From Phoronis australis (taxonomy: Eukaryota; Phoronida; Phoronidae), in contig NMRA01000808.1 in the NCBI GenBank assembly GCA_002633005.1, positions 92,519 through 134,769 on the forward strand: a stretch of DNA of 42,251 nt, given 5' to 3'. The notes under the pieces were generated by a model. The model saw only the letters and a program-made list of their open reading frames with translations, searched no databases and was not told the origin of the DNA. Shown here piece after piece: positions 34,601-42,146 of this stretch (position 1 is the stretch's first letter; each line of letters starts with the position of its first letter). The translations under genes and the position numbers were made by a program.

Positions 34601-37600
34601 TATCAGAAAACGAGCACTCCATTAGCAATCGGTAACCCTCCAATGTTTGGCAGGTTAGTTGGTCAATAATGGTGGTGTAGCATTTCTGTCAATTTCTGAT
34701 AGCTAGGTAATTGCCGATCATTTTTGATGTTAGGATTACGAGAAAGATGTAAAGCAGATACCAACAGCTTGCATCACAGTGGAAGACGCGGCCATGTTGA
34801 AGAGGATGTCTGACAGGGGTTTGTATTGCCTTTCCTTTATATCTGTGGCTATTCGATATTATCCTGAACAGCAGTCCTTATTGAAGCAATGTTACAAAAC
34901 ATTTAGCCAATCCGATGATTAAGTCAATGGAAAATAAAACTTAATTTGACGTCTCCATCTATCTGTAAAAAGGTCAATGTGAGTGGCCAGTACATGTCAC
35001 ATCATGTGCAGGTGGCATGTTCATGTTGCATTATATGTGGCAGCCATGTACTCATTGTATAATGTGGGTGGCGTGCATGTGTCACATGCATGTGGGAGCC
35101 ATGTACTCATTGTATAATGTGGGTGGCGTGCATGTGTCACATGCATGTGGGAGCCATGTACTCATTGTATAATGTGGGTGGCGTGCATGTGTCACATGCA
35201 TGTTTGGCTCATACATATTGCCTCAGATGCGGGTGGCACATACACCTCACATCATGCGCAGGGCCTAAGTTAGTGCTACAGATGTGACTGACTTCTATCT
35301 TGTTGGGTAGTTATTGTTATGTGCAGACCAAGCTCCACTGTGAGAACTCGAAGGAGAAGTGAAAGTGGTTTCATGGAGTTTTGTAATGTTTTAAAAATTA
35401 CTGAACTTTTACACATTTTATTGTTGAATGCACACTATGCGTTGTTTTGTGATGAAAGATGCATCACATTACAGGTTTTAGATTGGGCGTTTGATTAGAA
35501 ACTACGAAGTAGTGACAATACCAACCTTGTTAAAATATTGCACTCTAGCTGCCATCTTCAAGTAGTTATATAGTGTGCTCTTTTATGAATGTCTGAAAGT
35601 CTGGCTGAGTGGTTTAGTACTATTATCACATTGCTAAAGATGTAATGCTGATTTGGATCAAAGTCGTTCCACTGGAAAGAAAAACTTGTCTTTTTGTAAC
35701 ATTGCTGCAATGCTAAACACTGACATCTTCCTTGTCACTGCTTCATTACATTTTGCATTGCATTGACTTTTTAGGTACACGAATTGTTCTTCATCTTGAA
35801 ATGTCTGCAATTACTCTTCCAATGGTTAAGTCAAGAAATACTGTAGCAGAAATTGTTGGATGGAAATATCCAGAACAAGTAAGCTTTCGTATTTCAAACA
35901 GTATTTAATCACACTGGTGTGGCATTGCAGTTATTTGTATGAGTCAAAATCGAAGTCAAGTTTTCTTACACTTCAAGAGCTATACATTCCGTTTCACATA
36001 TGGCGTCGCATGTCACTGCTGAAATATAAATAATCTTCGGCTATGCTTTATGTTATAAGTCATCTTGTCATCAATCTTTTTCGGCAGATATATCACACTG
36101 TTCACTTTGAAGGCACTCGAGTTCCTCGTTAAGATCTTATACATCCTCCATTGTTGGTTAATGATACACTCATAAATTCTGCTTTTGTTGTCACACACTC
36201 AATTGGGAGAATTGAGACTTTGATCACATAAGGTGATCCAGACGAAAATAAGTGTGACGGGCATTGGGGAAGTTTAAGTTACGGGAATAAGGAAATACAT
36301 GTATGTGCCAGTTTAGACATATAGGCACCTACTTTTCAAAACACCAAAACCCACAGATTTTTACTTTTAGAAATAGGAAATGTTAAAGCCCCATGCAGAA
36401 CCATGTTTGAAAACTATTCTTTGGGTAGAACATTTTGTTTTGATTTTTGATACTGTCAGTGTTCCTAATTAGGCTGGATTAAGGACTGGGCTAAATGGAG
36501 TTCATGGATTGCTTCTATGGGAAGATTCGTCGACGATAACCTGAGGGGTGATTTTGGCTTGACCTAATTAGCACTGCGTAGTTTTTTAACTTGTCTAGTT
36601 TGTGGGTACTATTTTCAAAGGTTTAATCGTGACAGCCTATTTGTGATTGGAAATTAGCCAGCAGGTAAAAGCTAGTTAACTGCCTCTTAGGAGTGTTATG
36701 AACAGCTTTACTAATTCCTTTGTCTCCTATAGGTGGTGCTGGTCAGTGGTCACCTGGACAGCTGGGATGTAGGAGCTGGAGCCATGGATGATGGTGGTGG
36801 AGCATTCATCTCATGGCAGGTCTGACATGTCTCTAATAAAAATGATTGACTATCAAGTAACATACTGTGCTAACTGAAGGTGACACGAGGCTAGCATACT
36901 GTGCTAACTGAATGTGACACGAGGCTATCAGATCAGGTGGGAAGTAAATGCAGAATTTAATGCACCCACATATTTATGTGTGGTCGCAGATTGCCGTCAT
37001 CTCTGTCTCGGCGTTCGACGTACGCAGCTGTATCTCCTAAGCCCTCACAGGATCTTGATGAGATTTGGCAGATGTGTTGCTATTAGGTTGACGACGGATG
37101 ACGATGAGTTTGGGACCTCTCCGAGTACAGGTGTGCCCCCTAGTGGCAATTTTAATTTTTTACGCTTACCTATGTATCTGCGGAAGTCCTCAACGTATTT
37201 TCATAAAATTTGAATATATGCATCTATTAGTGAGATGACGCTATCCTTCCGTTTTCGAATGGATTTGAGGTATTTTCCGCCACCTAGTAGCCATTTTTAT
37301 GCGCCCACATATTTATATGTGGACGCATTATGCCATCATCTCTGTCCGTCCGTCCGTCCGTCCGTCCGTCCGGGCGGCGTCCGTCCGTCCGGCGTCCGTC
37401 CGTCCGGCGTCCGTCCGTCCGGGCGGCGTCCGTCCGGCGTCTGGCGTCCGGCGTCCGCTGCTCTATCTCCAAAACCCTTTGACATACGTTCATGAAATTT
37501 GGCACATATGTTCCATTCATGAATGGGACGGCATGTGCGANACGAGGCTATCAGATCAGGAGGGAAGTAAATGCAGAATTTAATGCACCCACATATTTAT

Positions 37601-40600
37601 GTGTGGTCGCAGATTGCCGTCATCTCTGTCTCGGTGTTCGACGTACGCAGCTGTATCTCCTAAGCCCTCACAGGATCTTGATGAGATTTGGCAGATGTGA
37701 TGCTATTAGGTTGACGACGGATGACGATGAGTTTGGGACCTCTCCGAGTACAGGTGTGCCCCCTAGTGGCAATTTAAATTTTTTACGCTTACCTATGTAT
37801 CTTCGGAAGTCCTCAACGTATTTTCATAAAATTTGAATATATGCATCTATTAGTGAGATGACGCTATCCTTCCGTTTTCGAATGGATTCAAGGTATTTTC
37901 TGCCACCTAGTAGCCATTTTTACTGTTTTCGAGTCTGTGTTTTGGCGTCCTATCAACCAAACCACTTTAAGGATGATTGTGAAAATTGGCATGTATGTTT
38001 TTACTATAAAGAGGATGGCTGACGATGATTTTACGACAACTTCGACTACTGTGGCGCCTCCTAGTGAAAGTTTTATTTTTTGCGCCCATGGGTGTGTCTC
38101 CCAAACCGTTAGCAGGATCTTTACTAAATTTAGCAAGTGTATTTATATGATGTTGACAACAGATGATGGCGACTTTGGCACGGATCGAACCACCGATGCG
38201 CCCCCTAGTGGCAATTATAGTTTTTTACGTTTACATCTGTATCTTCAAAGGTCCTCAACGTGTTTTCATAAAATTTGGAATGTAATCATCAATTGGTGAG
38301 ATGACGCTATCCTCCCATTTTCAGATGGATTTGAGGTATTTTTATGAAGCTAACAATAGACGACGAGTTTGAGGCAGCGCTGTGCCCCCTAGTTGAAATG
38401 TCATTTTTTATGTTTTCTTTTGTTTCTCTGAAGTTCCTTGACAGATTTTTATGAAATTTGTAGCTTTCTACTAAAGAAACGATGGCATGTTCCATTTTCA
38501 GATGGATTGGACATTTTGCACTATCTAGTGGCCATTTTTATGATACAAATGAACAACTCTAGAAACACACCATTTGCGATGCATTCGTGGGCACATTTCA
38601 ACACTCTGTGTTGCTCTTGTTAGGGTTGTTAAGATACATTTTTATGATGTTCTATGAACTAGTGTTGCATGCAGTGCTGTTCATGTTTTGTTTAATGGAT
38701 AATGCCAAGATGTCTTGAAGACATCTGGAGAATGGCTGACTGGTCGCACTTGGCTATTCTCCAGATTTCTGGGCAGCTGTATTGTAAATCGTAAAAACAG
38801 TGCACTATAATCATGGGATGCAAATATTAAAGGCCTCTCTTTGTGAATTTTGAAGCTTGAATAATATAGTTTAACGATGTAGTTGCATGCTCTTAACTAT
38901 GCTAACTTATAGCAGGGACTAAACGACAATGCTGTTTGAACATCATCTACTCTAAACAAAGTGCAGTTGTGAAAACAAAAAATTCTGCAAATAGGTGACC
39001 TTTGCACTATATGGTGTACCTTGGGGGCTCACATAACCCACATCATGCAGCGTTATTTCCCAGCACCATGTCACGATACTTACTGGGCACGATTGAATGA
39101 TTTATGGTGGATCATTTTCGGCACAAAACTCATTCTCAAAAACATTTGGAAATTTTCAACCTACTTCACATTCAGACCGTCACAAAGTAATTTGAGCGAG
39201 CAGTCACAGAGATAAGGAATTAGCATGCAATCTCCACTTCAATAGCTTTATTTATGTATGGTGTTATAGCAGTGTGATCATAGTTTACTCAAGGATACAT
39301 TCATGTGAGTCAAGATTTTGCTCATCACATTGTTGTCACTGCATATATAGATGATAGCTAAGATTAGTAGTTGTGCCTGTTGTCACTGCATATATAGATG
39401 ATAGCTAAGATTAGTAGTTATGCCTGTTGTCATTGCATTATATAGATGATAGCTAAGATTAGTAGTTGTGCCTGTTGTCACTGCATATATAGATGATAGC
39501 TAAGATTAGTAGTTGTGCCTGTTGCATATATAGATGATAGCTAAGATTAGTAGTTATGCCTGTTGTCACTGCATTATATAGATGATAGCTAAGATTAGTA
39601 GTTGTGCCTGTTGTCACTGCATTATATAGATGATAGCTGAGATTAGTAGTTGTGCCTGTTGTCACTGCATAACTTAGATGATAGCTAAGATTAGTAGTTG
39701 TGCCTGTTGTCACTGCATAATATAGATGATAGCTAAGATTAGTTGTTGTGCCTGACTACATTATCAGAATTCTACCAGCTAGTGACATTTGTGCAATGAC
39801 TAATATATTGTTTATAATGGCTTTCTTATGCAGGTTCTCTCACTTATTAAACAACTGAAATTGAAGCCAAAGAGGACTGTGCGTCTTGTTATGTGGACAG
39901 GGGAGGTGAGTCACAATACGCCTGCTGTTGTTTTTTTGTGTCAAAACTATTTTTTTAAGGAAATTAGTTTCTGGTATATTCTCAGAAGTTTCTTTTTTGA
40001 AGTGAGCTTTAATTTTTTTGAGAACTAGTTGCGTGGAGTCAAATGTCTGACTTAAATAAGTCACTTTTCATGAAACTGATCTTAGTTGCCCACGGCCACC
40101 AAACTTTATCATGAAACAGATCTTAGTTGCTCACGGCTACCAAACTTTACCATGAAACAGATCCTAGTAGCCCTAGGCTACCAAACTTTACCATGAAACA
40201 GATCTTAGTTGCCCACCATGACGGCAACATCCCATTGCTCCCAACTTGTTCAATTCTATAGCCCAACAACAACAAGTTGGGAAGTTTACCTCCGTAGCCA
40301 ATATCTTACACGACTGATTAACTCCATTCTGGCATTTATGGTTGGAAGGCCTGCACTCTTTTTTTCGATAATTGCTCTAATCTCCGATCAGATTGTATTT
40401 AGCCTGACTGGGCTGGGATGATAAAAATGAAAGTTAAGTTATAACATATTTAAGCTTAAACCAATAGCATTTCTGAATTCCTCATCAAATGCTGATCATG
40501 TTCCATTTTTGAATCACCAAAATCGCCCAACTACAACAGAAGTTAAGACAATCTATTCTGTCCAAATGGATTACCAACGCACTGGGTTTGACTGAGTTCA

Positions 40601-41976
40601 TACGCGTACGGTAATAGCGTGCTACCACCATACGTTTCCATTGAAGCCTGGGAGATAATTGGCCTGCTTGTTATCATATGGGACAAAAGACTGAGATGGG
40701 CAGTTAACAAAAGAGCCAGATGTTATCGCACGTTCAGCACCCCTCAGGTCTGGAAAAGTTACTGAATGACAGAACGCTGTAATGTGCGACTACCAAACTT
40801 TACCATGAAACAGATCCTAGTAACCCATGGCTACCAAATGTTACCATGAAATAGATCCTAGTAGCCCACGTCAACCAAACTTTACCATGAGGCAGATCCT
40901 AGGAGCCCAAGGCGACCAAACTTTACTCTACAGGGACCAAGTTAGTATATTACGTGAGAGTTAAAAATATATTCAGGCCAGGGCTATTTCCCATTTTTTA
41001 GAAACTACAAAATCATATTCTACTGACCGAAATCATTTAAAACCGTGAGAAGTTCTCAGTTATCTCAGTAGTACCCAACAAAGCATGACCACTAATAATT
41101 CCTGGGTAACATCGCCTGCACATTTGGGAAATCATTACAATTATATGACAAAACTGCTACATAGCAAGCTAGTACTTAATGAAGTTTTGAAACCTTCAAT
41201 ACGCTGTGGCTATATAATTAAAGAGCATTCAAAAATAGGTAGACAGTGATCTTGGAACACTTCAAATTTGTTGATTGGACTGCAGACAGTGATCTTGGAA
41301 CACTTCAAATTTGTTGATTGGACTGTAGACAGTGATCTTGGAACACTTCCAATTTGTTGATTGGACTGTAGACAGTGATCTTGGAACACTTCCAATTTGT
41401 TGATTGGACTGTAGAGTTCACAAAGATGTGCATGTAGCAATAACAATGAACCCTACACATAATGAAACTTCATTCTCAGATTTCATAAGCAAGAGGTCCA
41501 TTCACAACTATTGCAGATGATCCGATGATTAAATTACAATTGGGCCAACAGACACTTTGCACTGAGTAACAGGTCTAGTGGGTTTGAATTAATAATGAAG
41601 TTTTAAACAAACTTTGTGACATTTTTGTCATATACACAAACAAAAGGTTTTCTGAATTTTAAACTCTTGGCATCTTACTGTGGCCAGTGTAGTATGTTAG
41701 AAAAGTGTAGTATCCATGCTTAAAGCAGACACATAATACTTCTAATACATGTAATTAACAGGTAGTGAAACTTCACGTTCTTCTTAACATTCCGAGCTTA
41801 ATACAGGGACTCCATACTGTCATGAGAATTGTGGACTTAAAGCATATTAATTTACCTGCCATGTGCTGACCATTTTTACATTAGATTTATTATAGGCAAT
41901 GTTGCAATTTGGATCAATGGATTATTTACAGGAGGAAGGAGGCTACGGGGGTCAGGCGTACTTTAAGGCTCACAAG
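28411..41976 (+). CDS. CPQ: Carboxypeptidase Q gene (10 exons in window, 3' end outside)
   Basis: CPQ is a secreted or lysosomal zinc dipeptidase of peptidase family M28 that hydrolyses dipeptides with unsubstituted termini. The ten exons give 370 residues with every phase consistent: a signal peptide, then [76 protein letters not shown] and [11 protein letters not shown]. The metal site follows as [19 protein letters not shown] (zinc ligand His309, catalytic Asp311, bridging Asp321) and RLVMWTGEE (general base Glu355, zinc ligand Glu356). The remaining ~120 residues, including the last zinc ligands, lie past the window. By length and motifs it should be functional. Introns carry many repeats but no exon is broken. 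Exon coordinates are listed separately. Confidence 0.93.
29089..29220 (+). CDS. CPQ: CPQ exon 2
   Basis: Acceptor CATTTCAG, donor GCGATAG|GTTAGT, 132 nt, phase 1 to phase 1. It encodes (D)[37 protein letters not shown] and NLENAI. The segment RLALxxDxxGxRxxGSKNLE is a hallmark of the N-terminal part of CPQ. Confidence 0.93.
29509..30426 (+). mobile_element. Palindrome-headed modular repeat, copy 1
   Basis: Begins with a 28-bp near-palindrome (29509-29536, arms TGTGCCCACATA and TATGTGGACGCA). A degenerate GTCC-rich patch follows. Then come diverged modules of about 160 bp, each with a TGTATCT..AAA box, a GGATTTTCATRAAATTT-like box and a CCTAGTGG-type box (29874-29890 and 30042-30058 are the clearest). 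It ends with GGGCACATTTCAACACTCTG and CTTGT at 30422-30426. The order of boxes matches copy 37584-38620. No reading frame for a transposase is present. Confidence 0.7.
30581..30691 (+). repeat. 37-bp minisatellite, three units
   Basis: Units start at 30581, 30618 and 30655 with AATGGTAKTGCTGTTATCC and contain AACAAGTGTACACTATC. The first two are nearly identical. Confidence 0.9.
30748..30809 (+). CDS. CPQ: CPQ exon 3
   Basis: Acceptor CCTACAG, donor GTGATG|GTGAGT, 62 nt, phase 1 to phase 0. It encodes (D)[20 protein letters not shown], matching the CPQ region with DGLxxVHxExV before the PHW motif of the next exon. Confidence 0.9.
30869..32122 (+). mobile_element. Modular repeat, copy 2a (worn head)
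   Basis: Starts TTTTTATGTG followed by a short GTCCATCCGTC patch, with most of the palindrome missing. Modules follow with boxes at about 31088, 31232-31249 (TCGCCACCTAGTGGCCA), 31393, 31539, 31684 and 31833-31849. Near 32050-32120 a 24-bp unit (TATGCTGGCTAGTGGCCATT) is repeated about three times. The conserved tail is absent because copy 2b begins here. Confidence 0.65.
32123..33030 (+). mobile_element. Modular repeat, copy 2b
   Basis: Headed by the 28-bp palindrome (32123-32150), then GTCCGTCCGTC and GGCGTCCGGCGTC. Modules contain GTGCCCCCTAGTGGCAA (32321-32337), TGCGCCACCTAGTGGCCA (32465-32482), TGTGCCACCTAGAGGCC (32574-32590) and weaker boxes to about 32990. The tail is shortened to GCACACCATGCTGCCCTTGT at 33011-33030. 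The palindrome follows CCATTTTTA, as it does at 37300. Confidence 0.7.
33099..33592 (+). repeat. 19-bp satellite, about 26 units, rich in TGCATG
   Basis: The unit is close to GAATGACATACGCATGCAT. I count about 20 exact TGCATG sites. Because 19 is not a multiple of three and the unit has no minus-strand stops, all three minus frames stay open, giving long repetitive frames (for example 33079-33609) that are not genes. The array ends about 55 bp before the exon 4 acceptor. Confidence 0.9.
33649..33816 (+). CDS. CPQ: CPQ exon 4
   Basis: Acceptor CATTATAG, donor AAGGAG|GTAGGA, 168 nt, phase 0 to 0. It encodes [16 protein letters not shown], then [20 protein letters not shown] and [12 protein letters not shown]. 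This matches the CPQ blocks PHWxRG, [21 protein letters not shown] and TSFDEL. It lies just after the TGCATG satellite. Confidence 0.95.
33817..34312 (+). other. CPQ intron 4
   Basis: About 500 bp with no repeat or exon recognised. The open frame at 33822-34049 continues from the exon in another frame and has no family resemblance. Confidence 0.7.
34313..34477 (+). CDS. CPQ: CPQ exon 5
   Basis: Acceptor TTTTTAG, donor TGGCAG|GTAAGT, 165 nt, phase 0 to 0. It encodes [36 protein letters not shown] and [19 protein letters not shown]. GKIVVxxxxxxxY and SLIRSVxxFSIxSPHTG are strongly conserved in CPQ. Confidence 0.95.
34478..34733 (+). other. CPQ intron 5, with exon-5 relic
   Basis: Short intron of 256 bp. 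Positions 34584-34653 resemble the 3' part of exon 5, listed separately. Confidence 0.8.
34584..34653 (+). pseudogene. Decayed duplicate of the 3' part of CPQ exon 5
   Basis: This follows the end of exon 5 closely: GGCCTCACTTATCAG against GGCTTCACTCATCAG, then GCACTCCATT against TCACTCCATT, then GTTTGGCAG|GTTAG against GGTTGGCAG|GTAAG. In the frame of the donor there is a TAA shortly before the end, and no matching acceptor or 5' half was seen. It reads as an old tandem exon duplication that has lost coding capacity. Confidence 0.6.
34734..34818 (+). CDS. CPQ: CPQ exon 6
   Basis: Acceptor GATGTTAG, donor GACAGGG|GTTTGT, 85 nt, phase 0 to phase 1. It encodes [20 protein letters not shown] and MLKRMSDR. 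[17 protein letters not shown] is a CPQ signature. Confidence 0.93.
34819..35774 (+). other. CPQ intron 6
   Basis: Holds the 55-bp minisatellite (34995-35215). The rest, 35230-35770, shows no repeat or exon. Confidence 0.7.
34995..35215 (+). repeat. 55-bp minisatellite with TGCATG palindromes
   Basis: Units begin CCATGTACTCATTGTATAAT at 35045, 35100 and 35155 (period 55). Each contains the perfect palindrome TGCATGTGTCACATGCA followed by TG, so each unit has two TGCATG sites, six in all. A worn unit precedes at about 34995. Confidence 0.85.
35775..35878 (+). CDS. CPQ: CPQ exon 7
   Basis: Acceptor TTTTTAG, donor GAACAA|GTAAGC, 104 nt, phase 1 to phase 0. It encodes (G)[19 protein letters not shown] and [15 protein letters not shown]. 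NTVAEIxGxKYPEQ leads directly into the metal-site exon, as in CPQ. Confidence 0.93.
35879..36732 (+). other. CPQ intron 7
   Basis: About 850 bp with no recognised repeat, exon or RNA gene. Confidence 0.6.
36733..36819 (+). CDS. CPQ: CPQ exon 8 (zinc-site exon)
   Basis: Acceptor CCTATAG, donor TGGCAG|GTCTGA, 87 nt, phase 0 to 0. It encodes [20 protein letters not shown] followed by GGGAFISWQ. By the M28 family pattern, His309 is the first zinc ligand, Asp311 a catalytic-site residue and Asp321 the Asp that bridges the two zinc ions. Confidence 0.96.
36961..37299 (+). mobile_element. Modular repeat, copy 3a (interrupted)
   Basis: Headed by a variant palindrome (36961-36988). Modules contain TGTGCCCCCTAGTGGCAA (37132-37149) and CCGCCACCTAGTAGCCA (37277-37293). 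It stops at CCATTTTTA, where copy 3b begins. The segment 36919-37299 reappears at 37542-37922 with about eight differences in 381 bp. Confidence 0.75.
37300..37540 (+). mobile_element. Modular repeat, copy 3b (nested, cut by N)
   Basis: Starts with the 28-bp palindrome (37300-37327), followed by the longest GTCC/GGCGTCC microsatellite in the window (about 37344-37460). It then continues as CTCTATCTCCAAAACCC and TTCATGAAATTTGGCAC, and is cut off at the N at 37541. Copy 3c shows the same site without this insertion. Confidence 0.75.
37344..37460 (+). repeat. GTCC / GGCGTCC microsatellite
   Basis: Alternating GTCCGTCCGTCC and GGCGTCC blocks inside modular-repeat copy 3b. It keeps several frames open (Val-Arg-Pro-Ser repeats on the plus strand, Arg-Thr-Asp-Gly on the minus), which are not genes. 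Confidence 0.9.
37584..38620 (+). mobile_element. Modular repeat, copy 3c (most complete)
   Basis: Palindrome head at 37584-37611, no long GTCC run, then modules with boxes at 37755-37771 (GTGCCCCCTAGTGGCAA), about 37901, about 38051 (GGCGCCTCCTAGTG), 38195-38214 (GATGCGCCCCCTAGTGGCAA), about 38381 and about 38521. It ends with ATTTGCGATGCATTCGTGGG, CACATTTCAACACTCTG and CTTGT at 38616-38620, the same tail as copy 1. Confidence 0.75.
38709..38766. repeat. Double hairpin
   Basis: A perfect 17-bp palindrome GATGTCTTGAAGACATC (38709-38725) overlaps a second inverted repeat: ATCTGGAGAATGGC at 38723-38736 and GCTATTCTCCAGAT at 38753-38766 (one mismatch in 14, 16-nt loop). Role unknown. The stem is too short for a typical microRNA precursor. 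Confidence 0.6.
39330..39755 (+). repeat. 47-bp minisatellite, about nine units
   Basis: The unit contains TTGTCACTGCATATATAG, ATGATAGCTAAGATTAG and TAGTTGTGCCTG, with a period of 47 bp (for example 39333 and 39380) and small indels. The minus-strand frame 39459-39713 is a repeat artefact. Confidence 0.9.
39834..39905 (+). CDS. CPQ: CPQ exon 9
   Basis: Acceptor CTTATGCAG, donor GGGGAG|GTGAGT, 72 nt, phase 0 to 0. It encodes [20 protein letters not shown] followed by WTGE. The final Glu355 aligns with the general-base Glu of the M28 WTxEE motif. The adjacent zinc-ligand Glu is the first codon of exon 10. Confidence 0.93.
40055..40935 (+). repeat. 40-bp minisatellite interrupted by an insertion
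   Basis: Units resembling CATGAAACAGATCYTAGT, GCCCACGG and CTACCAAACTTTAC run at 40068-40216 and again at 40790-40935. The 573 bp between are the dispersed repeat at 40217-40789. Confidence 0.8.
40217..40789 (-). mobile_element. Dispersed repeat inserted in a minisatellite
   Basis: Reverse-complement relative of 27395-27885. Because it splits a tandem array, both borders are known within a few bases. No clear terminal inverted repeat, coding frame or target duplication was seen. Confidence 0.7.
41241..41415 (+). repeat. 43-bp minisatellite, four units
   Basis: Units start AGACAGTGATCTTGGAACAC at 41241, 41284 and each 43 bp after, and contain TTTGTTGATTGGACTG. The minus-strand frame 41210-41446 is a repeat artefact. 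Confidence 0.9.
41932..41976 (+). CDS. CPQ: CPQ exon 10
   Basis: Acceptor ATTTACAG, donor CACAAG|GTAAGA, 45 nt, phase 0 to 0. It encodes [15 protein letters not shown]. Joined to exon 9 this gives WTGEEEGGYGG, matching the CPQ pattern WTAEEQGGVGA, with Glu356 as zinc ligand. Later exons lie beyond the window. Confidence 0.88.
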
Positions 41977-42146
41977 GTAAGAAGTTTCCATGTGTTACTA
42001 CAAACACAATAAGTGTTTAATTCATGTCAAGTTAATGAATTGAGTGTAAACAATTTTTCAAAGTTGAAAACAGCTTATTATTTAAAATGAATTATTCTTA
42101 TTAAAATGACATAGGCATAAAATTGAATTTCGGACCTCAAAAGCGA

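Larger units (their letters stand above)
36820..39833 (+). other. CPQ intron 8
   Basis: A 3-kb intron with a 34-bp doublet (about 36865-36930), modular-repeat copies 3a-3c (36961-38620), a suspected haplotype duplication around the N at 37541, a double hairpin (38709-38766) and a 47-bp minisatellite (39330-39755). Confidence 0.8.
39906..41931 (+). other. CPQ intron 9
   Basis: Contains a 40-bp minisatellite split by a dispersed repeat (40055-40935) and a 43-bp minisatellite (41241-41415). No exon was recognised. Confidence 0.7.

Noticed and set aside
37235-37583. Val-Arg-Pro-Ser and Arg-Thr-Asp-Gly repeat proteins
   Set aside because: Products of the GTCC/GGCGTCC microsatellite in the modular element.
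38709-38766. MicroRNA precursor
   Set aside because: Arms of 14 bp are too short and there is no ~22-nt duplex.
39330-39755. CRISPR-like regular repeat array
   Set aside because: A plain 47-bp minisatellite with no unique spacers, in a eukaryotic intron. The same holds for the 67-, 55-, 43-, 37- and 19-bp arrays.
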